Positions 1 to 11,739 of a stretch of DNA of 64,000 nucleotides are shown in pieces (the first letter of the stretch is position 1; the number at the start of each line of letters is the position of its first letter). Source of the DNA: Diphasiastrum complanatum (lineage: Eukaryota > Streptophyta > Lycopodiopsida > Lycopodiales > Lycopodiaceae); the NCBI GenBank assembly GCA_029204225.1, contig MU832154.1, positions 1-64,000 of the forward strand, written 5' to 3'. The notes under the pieces are model-generated. The model made no database searches, was not told where the DNA came from, and saw only the letters and a program-made list of their open reading frames with translations. Both the position numbers and the translations under genes were made by a program.

Positions 1-483
1 GTCCAAAAATGTGGTGTGAAAAAAGATGATGAACATGTTAAACGTGAAGTACCAAAAGGAAAATGGTGTGCAAAAGAGACTTTTCATCTCAATTAAAAGA
101 GAAAATTGACACGTTCATATTATATAACTGTGGACAATTGGAAAAGTGGATTTCAAAATATGAAGAAGCAAAAAGGAAAGAAACATAACATTGAAACCGA
201 AGAAGAAGTATCAATCAAAGAAGAAGGAGAGCGTTGGAGAACGACAATCCTTTGGAGCCTTTATCTTCAAAATGCACTCGTGAATGAGTTTTTGATACGA
301 TGCTAAAAGCATCCAAAAATGGATAAGAAGTGACCAAATTAGAATCAGAATTTGTTCTTGGATGTGGATGGAAGGTTAGTGTAGTATTGTCTTTGTGAAG
401 TTTTGTTTTTGTACATCTCAGTATATAAATAGTATTTTGATTTATACAAATTTGTTTTTTTTTTTTTGGTGTTTTAGTATAAA

Positions 484-1170
484 TCATACACTACCATGTG
501 GGCTTATGGACATCATTATCGTGTTGAGAGAGTCGACAACAAGCGATGTACATATGATTGTGGTATAATGGTCAACTTTCAACAAGAGAGTCATTTCTAG
601 TGCGAGGGACGTGAATGTCATTTCGGGTGATCTAGACTATGTTGGCACATTGAAACATATTTATGAAGTCGATTACGAGACTAACGGCAAATACTTTATT
701 TTTGATGTAAAATGGTTTAAGGTCATATGTCGTGGAAGCAATGCCATAATTTAAAATGATAATTCAAAGTTTTTTCAAATCGACTCAACAAAATGTATAT
801 CGATGGACTCTCATGACATATTAGTATTGCCACAATATTTCGAACAGGTGAGACTCTACAATCCCAATGTCATTAATATTAAAACTAACTTAATTTTTTA
901 AATTTTTGGCAGATTATATTTCATCCAGATCGAATAGACCCAAGATGGTGGTATGTCATCCAACTTAATGCAAAAAAACGACGTGTATTTGAAACAAAAG
1001 ATATTGTAACATTGGATACACACAACGAACCACCACCCAATTTTGAGATTTTTGAAGAACCTGAACCACTCATCCAAGTTCCAAATGATGTGGAAATGAC
1101 GGGAGAAGAAGATACAATTGCAAATGATGAGATCGTACAAGGGTCATTTGAGGCCCCCACATTTGGATGA
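484..1170 (+). pseudogene. CACTA-type transposon protein remnant, DUF4216-like
   Basis: Conceptual translation gives an opening WAYGHHYRVE, then DYVGTLKHIYEVDY followed by FDVKWFK, and after a small intron IIFHPDRIDPRWWYVIQL. This order (YYG..L..I.ELDY, F.C.WF, then a WW/WYV stretch) is the pattern of the DUF4216 domain found beside the transposase domain in plant CACTA (En/Spm) proteins. The exons run about 484-847 and 913-1170, with GTGAG donor at 848 and GGCAG acceptor ending at 912. An in-frame TAG near 600 with a frame change, and a TAA near 755, show that it is broken. The tail (913-1170) is acidic. No TIRs or transposase were found next to it, so it is a fragment. Confidence 0.6.
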
Positions 1171-1395
1171 GATAGAACTAGAAGAAGAGGAGGTTGAATA
1201 TGAGGGTAGCTCACATTATCAAAGAGACACGATTGGAAATCTATGATTATACTTAAGACCTAGATTTAGATGAGTGTCAAGACTTGTGTGACAACGAGAA
1301 TGGTTTATGATTATTGATATTTAAATTCACTTGCATTCATTTTTTTTAAATATTCATTGCAATACTATTATCCTAAATGATGCAAAATTCAAAAC

Positions 1396-1533
<138 letters not shown>

Positions 1534-1579
1534 ACAATTCTAAGATTCAACTACCATCAAACACCTTCATTTACTTTAC

Positions 1580-1683
1580 ACTTATCTATTCAAATACTTA
1601 ACACTATCTATTCAAACACTTAACACTTAACAATATCTATCCAAACACTTAGCACTTAACACTACCTATTCAAACACTCATCT
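1580..1683. repeat. Imperfect short tandem repeats
   Basis: Four to five imperfect copies of a unit like CTATTCAAACACTTAACA with spacers of changing length, directly after the CT tract and before an A-rich stretch. No gene is seen here. Confidence 0.7.
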
Positions 1684-1939
1684 TTCCCTTCCTCACTTAT
1701 CTTTCTCCCCTTCAGTTTCTTTCACACAAAAAAAAAAAACAAGCTTTATCTTAAAAAACAAAAACAAAACATAAACTCCAAAAACTCCAAAAGATTTCAA
1801 AATCTTTAAGCACCAACCTCTAAGCATAAAATGATCTTTAAGATCCAAGCTCCAAATGCTAAAAATGCTCCAAGCTCACCTCAATCGCTCCAACCTGCAC
1901 AAAAAAAAGTGAGAGAAAAAATGCGGATCATGCGAACTC

Positions 1940-2310
1940 TCCAAAAATTCACAGACGTCGAAATCCAACAACCTCAAACACGTCGGAATCTAACGTCCAT
2001 GTCGGTCAGAGCCCAGACATCAGAGGTCAGAGGTTGTAAACCGTATTTTGATTACTGACGTGGACGTTAGATTCTAAAGTCCATCGGATTCTGACGTCCA
2101 CGTCAGATGACACGTAATTTTTTTTTTTAATATTCCATACAATATCCACATTCTGTCGGATTTCGACGTCCACTTTAAAAATTGATTGCTGCCACAATTT
2201 TTCGATCACCGGATCTCCAAATTGGAAATTTTTCTTGGATGTCAGATTCCGATGGATTATATAATTTTCAAAAATCCATCAGACGCCCACATTGGAATCC
2301 ATGTGATATG
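1940..2310. repeat. ACGTC-rich repeat cluster with inverted repeat
   Basis: The core TCNGATTCTGACGTCCACGT recurs in both orientations in diverged form. The clearest pair is an inverted repeat with 20-nt arms at 2055-2074 and 2087-2106, 18 of 20 positions complementary, around a 12-nt loop. Related half-copies lie near 1955-2010, 2155-2175, 2240-2265 and 2280-2300. Nothing here reads as a gene. It may be the end of a transposon or an old satellite-like array. Confidence 0.6.
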
Positions 2311-2416
2311 TTATTGTGTTTTTCTATATCATCTAAATTCTGAGATAGTCGTGAGCTTCACCCAAATCTATCATGTCAAACTCTGAGGTCAACATCTTTC
2401 AAGTTAACATCTTTTA

Positions 2417-2625
2417 TTAGATTGACACTATCGCTGAAAAGCACTGTGTCGTCAACATACAAAGTGATAATAATAAAAGATTAGCACATTGATTTGAAGT
2501 AGACCTCATAATTGACAGTGCTTCGTTTGTAACGTTGTGAATGAGAAATATGTTGATCCTTTGAAACCAAGCTCTGGGAGATTGCTTGAAGCCATAAAGT
2601 GCCTTAATATGAAAGAAAGGCATTT
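2417..2625 (-). pseudogene. Copia reverse transcriptase fragment
   Basis: The minus strand encodes KALYGFKQSPRAWFQRI, a hallmark RT motif of Ty1/copia, and in another frame TLYVDDTVLFSD, which contains the YVDD catalytic box. The two motifs are in different frames, so at least one frameshift separates them. It is a scrap of about 70 codons with no recognisable copia sequence on either side. Confidence 0.8.
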
Positions 2626-2699
2626 TGGAGTGTTTTCATTATCATTCCATCGAGCGGAGTGCGGGTGACCTAGAGATGGACTACATTTGCTATTTGGAT

Positions 2700-3385
2700 A
2701 CCGTAGGGCCAAATTTGGGACAATTTTTGGCTGGTGAAACTTGATACATGGCGGTACAATGAGGCATTATCACTTTGGAATTATTATTACTTACTCTTGA
2801 TAGGGTGATAGGGTGTTTGAAAGTGGTAAATGCGGTATGGGGGCGAATGGTAGCGGAATTGTGTGGAGAAAGCTAGTTTTGGCAATAGAAGTGCAGTTTG
2901 GTGGCGTGACTACTCATCATTGGCAACAATTTTCAGAGGGCAAGCAGTCACAGGTAAGAGGTAGGCATGGTATGCTGGTTACGGGTGAAAAATTCTTGTG
3001 ATCAGATTCAACTTTTGGAGTCAGAACCGACCAATGTCAGGTGGCATTTCGGGGGAACGCTCTCACAAGCATGATCGACGATGGTATTGTCGAGTTAGGT
3101 GATAGCTGCATTGACACACGCATCTGTAGCTTGAAAATTTCTCATTTGGAAAAAAATATGGGCTAGCTTGGAGGTACACACATCTTGGCGGTCGCGGGTG
3201 ATGGAAGTGCGAGATGGTGCCAGTTGGAAGCCATTGGGCAAGATAGCGAACTTGCATTGGACGAGCTGTGTGTGGGACATGCAAAGGATGAAGAATGGGT
3301 CAATAATCACACTTTGGATGCTCTTGGTGAGTGGTGAGTGTGATGATTTTGCGATTTTGCCATCGGTAAGTCAATTTTGATCAAG
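2700..3385. other. No gene recognised
   Basis: Relatively G-rich on the plus strand, with short open frames on both strands, none with a family motif. Probably old transposon sequence. Confidence 0.4.
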
Positions 3386-3595
3386 TCCAATGTGAAGATT
3401 GAGCTCATGTCAACCAGTGGAGGGAATGCATATTCGAATTTAGACAAGCTAAACTATTTTGTAACATCAATTTCTACATTTTTTTTTTTCTGATTCAAAT
3501 TTGGGGATGGTGCTCATAATTTCAGTCTAATGTGAAGATTGCCCTCATCTTCACCAATGGATGGAATGTATATTCGAATTTAGACAAGTTAGATT
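3386..3595 (+). repeat. Pair of 67-bp direct repeats
   Basis: The segment starting AATGTGAAGATTG and ending TTCGAATTTAGACAAG is present near 3389-3455 and again near 3530-3593, with about ten differences. A T-rich spacer of about 75 bp lies between them. Origin unknown. Confidence 0.7.
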
Positions 3596-3599
3596 GTGA

Positions 3600-4094
3600 A
3601 CAATTTAGAGTTTTTAATACCAGAAAGAGGTATGTGAAAGAAAGGTCGAATAAGATTCTTATAAAAATAATTCGAATGACAAGAAAGAAAACTTATCATG
3701 CGCAGCGGAATAGACTATCTTCCTCTTTCATGACTATGCCTATCAATTTCGAACAAAACAATAGTGAGAGAAATCACGTTCGATCTTATAGTAACTAACT
3801 TTGAAATCATCAGTACTACAGTGATTACGTAGCCAAACAATAATGCATTGAATTATCAGACAAATAATTAGTCGCGAAGAACTACAGAAACACATACATT
3901 CTAAGATGAACTTGAACGCAATAAAAGATAGTATTGATTCAGTATGAAAACAAAACAGAAGTAAATGAGTACAATAAGTTGCGGATCGAAGCCGCATACT
4001 CTATGTTATCTCTGAGCAGCTAAAATGAAAGTCTGAATTAAGTGCAATGTTGATAAGCAGTAAGCGCAATAGCAATCTCTAAAAAACTCAAGAA
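3600..4094. other. No gene recognised
   Basis: AT-rich sequence without family motifs. The open frames on both strands have no recognisable content. Confidence 0.4.
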
Positions 4095-4795
4095 TGTGAA
4101 GAATTGCCAAAAATTGGCAAATCTAGCTTGATCAAAGACCATGTAGAACATTGTAAATATTGTGTATAATTGGGTTCCACACATGTAAGGCCAAGATGAC
4201 ACGTGGAAACCCACTCCTAATGTAGGTTAGGTCAAGTCAAAAGAGTTGGTCATGTCTATTTGGTGGTCATTTCTACTTTATAGGACCTACACCTAAATTT
4301 AAGGTGAAAATTTGACCAACTAGCTATCTACCAAGCATGACTCTAGGAAATAGACTAGGGTTTCATTTTAGGTCAAGGAGAGTGAGTTAACTTCCTTATT
4401 ACATGCTGGAAATCCACCTAACTTCAAGAAGGAAGTCGAATTTGCTATGTATTCCCTCTCTCCATAGTGAGAAGAGTGAAAATTTTTGGAGCTCATTGGC
4501 AATCTCAAGCTAGTTCACTATGTACATTGAGTTTTTGTGATCCAAATGAAACCAAATCAATTTCTACTTGTTTCTCAGGTTGAAGGCCGTACTACAGCCT
4601 GTAGTACACACGTGTGGGCTCAAATTTCAATGTTTATCAATGCTTTTGACTATTAATGCTTGTTGTTTGTCAAATTGCCAATCCAGATCAACTTTTTTGT
4701 GTCTAGTTTTTTGATAGATTGTTAAGCGAGCATCCAATCACTCTTGTGAATCTTTTGTAGATCCATTTATGGTCCTAAAATACAGTACTTTCACA
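4095..4795 (+). repeat. LTR of a copia element (5' LTR, about 700 bp)
   Basis: Inferred boundaries: starts TGTGAAGAATTG, ends TACTTTCACA, and abuts a perfect plant primer-binding site. The ends TGTG...CACA match the style of the LTRs at 33284 and 40238. It contains the palindrome CACACGTGTG (4607-4616). No matching 3' LTR is in the window, so the start is set by similarity of the ends and could be off. Confidence 0.6.
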
Positions 4796-4807
4796 TGGTA
4801 TCAGAGC
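4796..4807 (+). promoter_or_regulatory. Retrotransposon primer-binding site
   Basis: TGGTATCAGAGC, complementary to the 3' end of plant initiator tRNA-Met, directly follows the LTR. It would prime minus-strand cDNA synthesis. Confidence 0.85.
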
Positions 4808-5230
4808 CAAGTACAAGAGCATAATCCATTGATCTAATGCAAATCCATTTTTAGCAAGTTTTGGTGCTAAAAACTAGTATTGAGAGGGCAAGCTAGAATC
4901 TTGATTTTGGTGAGGAGATTTGATCCCAAACTTGGTAGGGCTCTAAATCCGTACTGTCCACATGTGTGAGCACCTCTGAACCTGCATTTAATGCATGGTA
5001 TTCATTTGATCCAAAGAAATTCAATTTGTGAGTTTTTGATGTAATTTTTGGTGGAAATCTTATAATAAACTACCAAGATTGAGTGCCATTGATTAGATTT
5101 GACTTAGGGTCATGAGATCTAATTAATCTAGGCTGAAATCAGGTCCTCTAAACTTGTTTTACAGGTCTTGAAAGTACATCAAAAAGTGTGAAAGAGATTA
5201 AGTCATTTTTTTGTCCAAAATAGCCAAAAT

Positions 5231-5570
5231 TGGCAAGATTTGATTGTAAGTAGATTTCACATCATCTTATCGTCATTCCAACTTTGTGAGGGAAACTGAG
5301 ATTATAAGTCCATTTGTTGGATTAGAAATCTAATTTGAGTGAAACACTACAAGAGAGAGACCTTAGTGAGTTTCTAGAGACAATCAAATCCATTTCTTGG
5401 CAAGATTTGTTTGAAAGTAGTTTTCACTTCATCTTATCTTCATTCCAACTTTGTGAGGGAGTGATAAAACTATGATTATAAGTCCATTTGTTGGATTAAA
5501 AATCAAATTTGAGTGAAACACTGCAAGTGTGAGACCTTTGTGAGTTTCAAGTCAATCAAATCTATTTCTT
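5231..5570 (+). repeat. Tandem duplication in the retrotransposon leader
   Basis: Two units of about 167 bp (5231-5398 and 5399-5570), each starting GGCAAGATTTG and containing CATTCCAACTTTGTGAGGGA and CCATTTGTTGGATTA. They lie between the primer site and the gag stub. The young element at 33.3 kb also has diverged leader repeats. Confidence 0.8.
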
Positions 5571-5591
5571 GTTTGTAGAAGTCACTAGTAA

Positions 5592-5700
5592 GATGTGATC
5601 TGCTGGAGCATACCTTCTAGAAGCTAGTGAGAGGTTGAATTCTACAAATTATGCTATTTGGAAGGTTAGGATGGAGTCACTCTTAGAGATCCGATTAGTT
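5592..5700 (+). pseudogene. Copia gag N-terminal stub
   Basis: Encodes LLEASERLNSTNYAIWKVRM followed by ESLLEI, nearly the same as the starts of the Gag proteins at 35105 and 41345. The codon after the putative ATG is TGA, and after about 35 codons the reading frame ends abruptly in an unrelated minus-strand RT scrap. It is the gag of the element whose LTR is at 4095. Confidence 0.8.
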
Positions 5701-5724
5701 AATGATAAGGGTATTTTGCTAAGT

Positions 5725-6012
5725 CGAGTACTTCACTATCAGTCTTAGCACAAGAAAGTTTAGTCAATACTATACTTGGATCCATTGGAGTATCAATGGG
5801 TTTGCAATCAGACATATGAAATTTTTCTAAAATGCCTTTTAGATATGTCTACTAGCTAAGATAGATCTTCTTCTGAAGTCTATTTCTAGTAATGTGAAAT
5901 CCTAGCAAAGAATTGACAGTTCCTAAATCAGTCATGTCAAATTCCTTTGACTGATCACTCTTAGTAGTGTGCAGTTGTTAGATAGAATAAATACATCATC
6001 TACGTAAAGAGC
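5725..6012 (-). pseudogene. Copia RT fragment
   Basis: The minus strand reads KALYVDDVFILSNN (YVDD box) followed downstream by DMTDLGTVNSLLGFHITRNR, the usual sequence shortly after the catalytic box. Only the region around the palm active site is left. It is joined at about 6012-6034 to an LTR copy of another orientation-matched element. Confidence 0.8.
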
Positions 6013-6033
6013 TTTGTGAACTGAATTGGTGCC

Positions 6034-6381
6034 GAACGGAGAAAAGAGCAGGAATATTGCGGAACAACCCTCCTGTTCTAATCGGTTGCTAGGTGCAAAA
6101 ACAGTCTAATAGACAGCTTATGCTAAAGGTAATCATAGCTTTATATGTTTTGATTGCCCAACATGATCTTAAAAATTAATTCATACTCTCAAAAATGAAA
6201 GTACAGTCCATCGAAGAGATTAGAGATGGTTTGTGTGTGGTACTATTGAAATCAGATTCAATGTGAAGTGTAGTCCTGAAATAAATGGAAGAGCATTATG
6301 ATATCACGAGTTCCTCAGGCGTCAAAGACAACCATCGTCTGATCAGAAACTGAGGAGTCATAGACGTCCGTGTTTTGATCA
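6034..6381 (-). repeat. LTR copy, family X (partial)
   Basis: Matches the LTR at 30616-31008 (opposite orientation) and the partial LTR at 28326-28520. Shared blocks include GTCTAATAGACAGCTTATGC and TTGCCCAACATGA. About 18 bp of one end (TGATGGGGCAAGGGAG...) is missing here, so it is truncated where it meets the RT scrap. Confidence 0.75.
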
Positions 6382-6690
6382 GAGTGAGTATACAAGCGCG
6401 ATCAAACAACAATGAAAATGCATTCAATCACAACAAGCATTCATCTACGTTGTACACATATAAAAATGAACTGCTGTTATATTACACTGAAGCACAATAC
6501 AGATAGCAATTACAACCAAAAATTGACGGTGTAATTGGGAGGCTCAAAAATATGTCTCATGGACGAAGCAACCACTACTCTGTGCTTGGATGATCTATTT
6601 ACAGATTTCATCCTTGTATTGATTACATTGAATGTTTGTCACCTAATTGGAAAAGTTATTGTACTTGGAAGTATATGGCTTTTGTAACAA

Positions 6691-6731
6691 CTATACATTA
6701 GGGGATATTAGAACTCAAAATGGGCCCTTTG
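6691..6731 (+). repeat. Left terminal inverted repeat
   Basis: CTATACATTAGGGGATATT followed by AGAACTCAAAATGGGCCC. Pairs with the right copy at 13959-13998 with a few substitutions and a 2-nt indel. Confidence 0.65.
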
Positions 6732-7145
6732 TCAAGATGTTGTTTTTGACTTTGCATGCTTTCAACGCTTATGTGTCCCAATGAATGGTGTCCATCTGTG
6801 ACAAATTGTAACAGTGGTTGACGGACGGAAATTGTATTTAACTTTCCCGGCCAAATTTTCGTGATTTTCAAATATCCCGCTGGGCAGAACAAACAATTGT
6901 GATTGGACCATAGTTACTACCCGAATACTATTATGTTGCCCATCATTGTTCACTTGAGGTTGATTTGATGTCAATAGTCATAAACTCTAGTTAACTAATC
7001 CTTGTAGTTAAGGAACTTCTTGTCATTCATAGGTATACCTCTCATTTTCTTCATTCTATCTCTTATTTTGGATTGTCATTCTTAGGTTACCTCGCAATCT
7101 CTACATTCTCTCCGATTTCAGCTTGCGTACTCGTATTTTCGACTA

Positions 7146-8473
7146 ATGGCTACACATAATCGGAGACCAAGAGGAACCATTGATGCAATCAATATTTGCA
7201 ATGAAAAAAATGCAGAAGATCAATGGATACCAAGAATATATGGAAAATATCAATGGATCTTAATGCATCCCTCTGCAAAAGGCTCATTCCGAAAAAGAAA
7301 AAGATCGGATAACATATATAGAAGCTCTTGGAAAGACATGATAATGGATTTTAAAGTATCACCTACCGGTCAGTCTATCACGGAAGTTTTAGTTCAACAT
7401 GCTTATTTTGACAATGAGCTCAACATTCATGATCTGAATCCAAATGATAGAAGGAAATGCATTTGTAAGTTTTCAAATTCAATTTTTTTAGATTTAGCAT
7501 TTTCTTTGAATTATATTTTTCTTGAGATGTTTTTGTTGGTTTTGTAGATTTGTATCCATCAAATTTCGTTGAATGGCAATCAGTTCAATTGATTGCAGAA
7601 ATAATCGATGTCATACATTCGAATATCGATATTTTAGAATATAAAGGTCGTTCTCCAAAATTACTTTTAGAGTCGGGAGTTTTTTTTATGATCACACCTA
7701 TTTTTCTGATAAAAATGGCTTAGTTGGTAGATTAGAGCCATATCCTCTACCATATTTTTCGAGTGGAATGGATTTCTCCTGATGCAGCAATTTCAGAAAG
7801 TTTTTGATCTAGGCTATATATTGATATTCAGATTATATTAAAATGTAGCACTGAATCAAAGAATAATAGATTAAGTTGGTATCTATCTTTTACTATTTTT
7901 GTTGATTTCTTTTTCAGATGCAATGTTTATTTGTAAGGACTTGAGTGCTGATATAATCGTTGAGTTGTTGGATGATGGTTGGGATACAAAACAAAATCAG
8001 CAAGTTGAGTGCAGAGTATGTTACTCATCCATGACATTTAGATATCACATCAAAAAACAAATGCTCACTTTGCTGCTGTATTATATATAGAAGATGGATT
8101 AAATGCAAAAATGTTTGGAAGCCACTTGATCAAGATTTTGGTATAAACCCTCAAGAGCAACTTCAAATAACAGTGAAAAGAAATGACAACATTCTTGCAA
8201 TGGTTGAGGTCAAGGAAGATTGGTGTCTCAATCACATTCGATCAGAACTAGACATGTTGCAATTTGATCTACCTCAGTACTATCAATTTCGATTGAATGG
8301 TGTAAAGGTACGTTATGCCATATAAAAATACTTTTTTTTTCTACTTCTAAGTGAATCAGTTTCACAGAATGTTTTAACTAAAACAATTTCTCTTGTGCAA
8401 GTAAAAGTAAAGCAGGGAGAGCATATAAAATGCAAAGACATTGGAACATCCATCGAAATTGAAGATCCATAGA
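7146..8473 (+). pseudogene. Unknown multi-exon gene A inside the transposon
   Basis: Exon 1 starts at ATG 7146 and ends at the good donor ATTT|GTAAGT (7464). The acceptor TTTTGTAG ends at 7547 and the frame continues as YLYPSNFVEWQSVQLIAEII. After about 50 codons a T-run shifts the frame; the shifted frame reads YDHTYFSDKNGLVGRLEPYP. A later exon (from about 7918) encodes ICKDLSADIIVELLDDGWDT. A further block (about 8095-8310) reads WIKCKNVWKPLDQDFG and later DWCLNHIRSELDMLQFDLPQ. After a last intron it ends with VKQGEHIKCKDIGTSIEIED at about 8473. I do not recognise the product. Exon 1 is basic (RKRKR near residue 60). It may be an accessory gene of the transposon or captured host sequence. 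Several frame changes make it non-functional. Confidence 0.5.
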
Positions 8474-8660
8474 TTATGAACTATGGAATTTTGTATTATG
8501 TAATACAATTTTTTGTATACATCATTTTTGAAAATATATTAACCACTTTTTCTATGAGGCTCTTTCATTTCTATGATCTCCATTTCCATGGTGCAAAACA
8601 CAATATAATTGCAACTGGATAATATGAGTTTTCGATAACAAGATTCATTGTTTCCTGCAG

Positions 8661-9440
8661 GAAATGCATTATCTCCATTGGGGAGATCTTCAGTCACTTG
8701 AACTCCATTGACCACTACAATCGATGCTTGCCCTTGTTGATGTCTCGTATATATCGGTTGTATTTTTTGTTTTCGTTACCTTGGTCTATATTGTCCTTGT
8801 CTTGGCATATTTGGATATGTCAAAAGATGAACTGATGAAAGCTTTGCTTCAACAAATCTAAGTTTGTCGCATGTTTGGATTGGTTGTGGCAAAGGTTCCA
8901 TCAGATCATCTTTCTGAACTTATAAAAAAAAAAACCATGGTAAAGACAAGGCAGACCAAGGCTATGAAAAACAAACTTGTCGAAAAATCGTAGAAATTGA
9001 GATGAATGAATCATAACATGAATTAATAGTAGGAAAATAAATAGGAAATACATTATCTCCATTGGGAAGATCTTCAGTTACTTGAACTCCAGTGACCACT
9101 ACAATCAGATATCGAATCGACGCTTGCCCTTGTCAAGGTCTCGTATATATCGGTTGTATTTTTGGTTTTCATTGCCTTGGTCTGTATTGTCCTTGTCTTG
9201 GCATATTTGTAGATGTTCAAATGATGATCTGATCAAAGCTTTGATGCAACAAATCTAAGTGAACTAATATTGCATGTTTGGATTGGTTGTGGCAAAGGTT
9301 CGATCAGATCATCATTTTGAACTTATTAAAAAAAACCATGGTAAAGGCAAGGCAGACCAAGGCTATGAAAAACAAACATGTCAAAAAATCGTAGAAATTG
9401 AAGATGAATGAATCATAACCTGAATTGATAAGAGAAAAAA
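8661..9440. repeat. Tandem duplication, unit about 385 bp
   Basis: Unit 1 (8661-9044) and unit 2 (9045-about 9440) both run from GAAATRCATTATCTCCATTG to a stretch ending GAATCATAAC, with many small differences and a 10-bp insertion in unit 2. A third, partial and more diverged copy of the beginning is at about 9590-9700. On the minus strand each copy reads GVQVTEDLPNGDN, so the unit may contain an exon of an unknown gene. Confidence 0.8.
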
Positions 9441-9939
9441 AAAAACAAGTAAGAACAACCATAGAAAAACTGTAAATATATTTCTATTAAAATTTTCTGT
9501 ACATGTGTCTCATCCACATCAAGTGAGATGAATATTTAATCAGTATCTTGGGTAGAGAACACTCGGCCACTGCAATCAGTAGCTTGGGTGGAGAACACTC
9601 GGCCATTGCAATTGGATATGAATTTTCGATCACAAGCTTTATGGTCTCCTGTCTGAAGTGCATTATTTCCATTAAGGAGACCTTCGGACATTTAAACTGA
9701 AAAAAAAACATAAACACAGTTAAATGTAATTAATCAAAGATCAGTTAATAGGAATTTGTATATGAAAAAAAAAACACAATTAAAAGTAATTAATCGAAGA
9801 TTACCTCTTCTAGATTTGGAAGTCCATCTTGTAATGCAAGCCAATCCAAAAAGTGTTTGGCATTGCATATGGTATACCAACCACAGCTGACAGAATCAAC
9901 TACTTGGAGGACTGCATAATCCAAATTTTAACATTATGA

Positions 9940-10527
9940 GATATCGGATCAACGCGCAGGATGTTAGAATAAAATCTATAACGAAATCAAGTGCGCGTCA
10001 AACCGATATCAAAAAAATATCGATTGAATATTGGATCAGTGTGCACATTATGAAAATAATGCTACTGATTGGTGCAGGTACTGATTCTAGGGTCAGACCT
10101 AATGATGATTCGTTGAATCTAGTTATAGACTAGTTAATGTATTCTGATGTAGGTACAAATTTGTCTCACTCTGATTGGTGGATAAATATAGGCTGTGTTT
10201 CTCAATTTGTTACTTGACAAATGTATGGCTGTGATCAACATGAATTGGCTATAAATATGAGCACCACTTGTCATATTTCGATTTCCTGATCTTTTATTCT
10301 GAACTCACAAGTCTTTTTGTTTTCTTTCTATCTCACGATATCGAATCGATGCGCGCCATCCCTTACTGTGCATGCTCGTATTCATTTAGGCACGCTGAAT
10401 CGATATCAGTCACTTCCGACGAGTGCTTTTTAAAAAATTTCATTCTTGGCCTTACCATACCGGATCAGTGCACGCACTTTGCTTTGTTCCTCTACCGATA
10501 TCTATCTGTCGCATTGAACTGATATTA
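9940..10527. repeat. Recurring GATATCGGATC(A/G)..GCGC motif
   Basis: Variants of GATATCGGATCARTGCGCGC occur at about 9940, 10003 and 10016 (GATATC and AATATCGATTG), 10028, 10337, 10391 (GAATCGATATC), 10459 and 10492, in both orientations. They lie just before the start of gene B. Spaced short motifs like these are typical transposase-binding or promoter sites near transposon genes, but that role is inference. Confidence 0.55.
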
Positions 10528-10535
10528 GGTTTAAT

Positions 10536-11428
10536 ATGGCTAGTTCCTCCATGGCCTCAGATGACAAACTTATGGATTTTTTAATGCCAGTGACATTCCA
10601 TCTGACAAATTAGAATATTTTGCTAGTATTTTTTTTGCTCTCTTCGATATCGATAAGCTAGTTTATGAGAATCGTTATAATTTAATTTCTTATCTTGATA
10701 ATTTTTCTCAAATTATTAGTACTCATGTTTTGGATATAGATAATTTTTGTTTCGTTCATTTTCAGAACCTTGTACATTCCCAACCATCCTCTAAGCATAA
10801 ACACAATAAAAAGTACTCTAACCTGCATGACTATTTCAAAATAAATATATACTGTAATATCCACAAAAGAATATGTCGCCTTCTAATCAAAGGAATAGCT
10901 TTTGTCTTCTACATATCTACTAAAATTCTAGATGATGAGTCTGTTGAATCTTCAACTATTCCATTGATTGAAACATCTGCACCTGTTCCAGTTGATGTAA
11001 ATGATGCAGATACCGATATAGGGGCTGAAGCTGAAGCATCTATGGCTTCAGATTATCAAAAAACTCTCCCTCGTTCTATAATTCTCTCTGATTTTCTTCC
11101 ATCTGCATCTCTTGTTAATCAATTAATTCTACTCGATGTTCCTTTATATTTCTAAAATAATGAATGTTATATTTCATTTAATGATATAGAAAATTTATTG
11201 AATTTGAGAGAGGGTGAAATCCTCTCAATTTTTGCTCAAAATTTATCAGAATTTTCTGACATTGTTGATTACTCATATGATGACCTTGAAAGTGAGATAG
11301 ATTATGATAAAGATGGCAATTGGAAATCTGGCAATGAGGCCTTGGAGGCCATGATTGAAAAATCTAAAGCCTATGAGAAAACTTTGCCTACAAAGGAGTT
11401 TGGAATTCCAAAAAAGATATCCCCCTAG
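10536..11428 (+). pseudogene. Unknown gene B inside the transposon
   Basis: ATG at 10536 starts MASSSMASDDKLMDF. One T missing in a T-run near 10580 shifts the frame, after which FNASDIPSDKLEYFASIFFA opens a long frame to 11152. That frame has one in-frame TAA (11153-11155) and then continues to 11428 with an acidic segment (EFSDIVDYSYDDLESEIDYD) and a lysine-rich tail. A further shift would extend it as RYISFGNVEAIWMT. The N-terminal half is hydrophobic/aromatic and the C-terminal half acidic. I do not recognise a family. The layout (single shift, single stop) suggests recent decay of a roughly 300-residue protein. Confidence 0.5.
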
Positions 11429-11739
11429 GGCTAGATATATCTCCTTTGGGAATGTAGAGGCCATTTGGATGACATGACATTAGCAGAGTAAACGTCGTTG
11501 ATTACGATGATTATGATCTGGTAAGTAGATATTATATTGGTATTGATATTATTCAGTTTTCTTATTTCTTATTGGTATTGATATTGTTCAGTTTTCTTAT
11601 TGAGTTTGCAGTGTTATGTATCATTCTAAATTTATTTTCTTTGTTTACATGATGCTATTGAAATAGATGCCTTTGGTATGAGACATGGAGGCATCCGAGG
11701 TGTATCAGCCGGGAGAAAAGATGTTTCTCTATCTCATAT

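Noticed and set aside
1-483. Small ORFs at the left edge
   Set aside because: Short, no family motif, one starts at TTG; the sequence is unassigned AT-rich DNA.
8661-9440. CRISPR-like or satellite array
   Set aside because: Only two and a half long diverged units without unique spacers; a simple tandem duplication.
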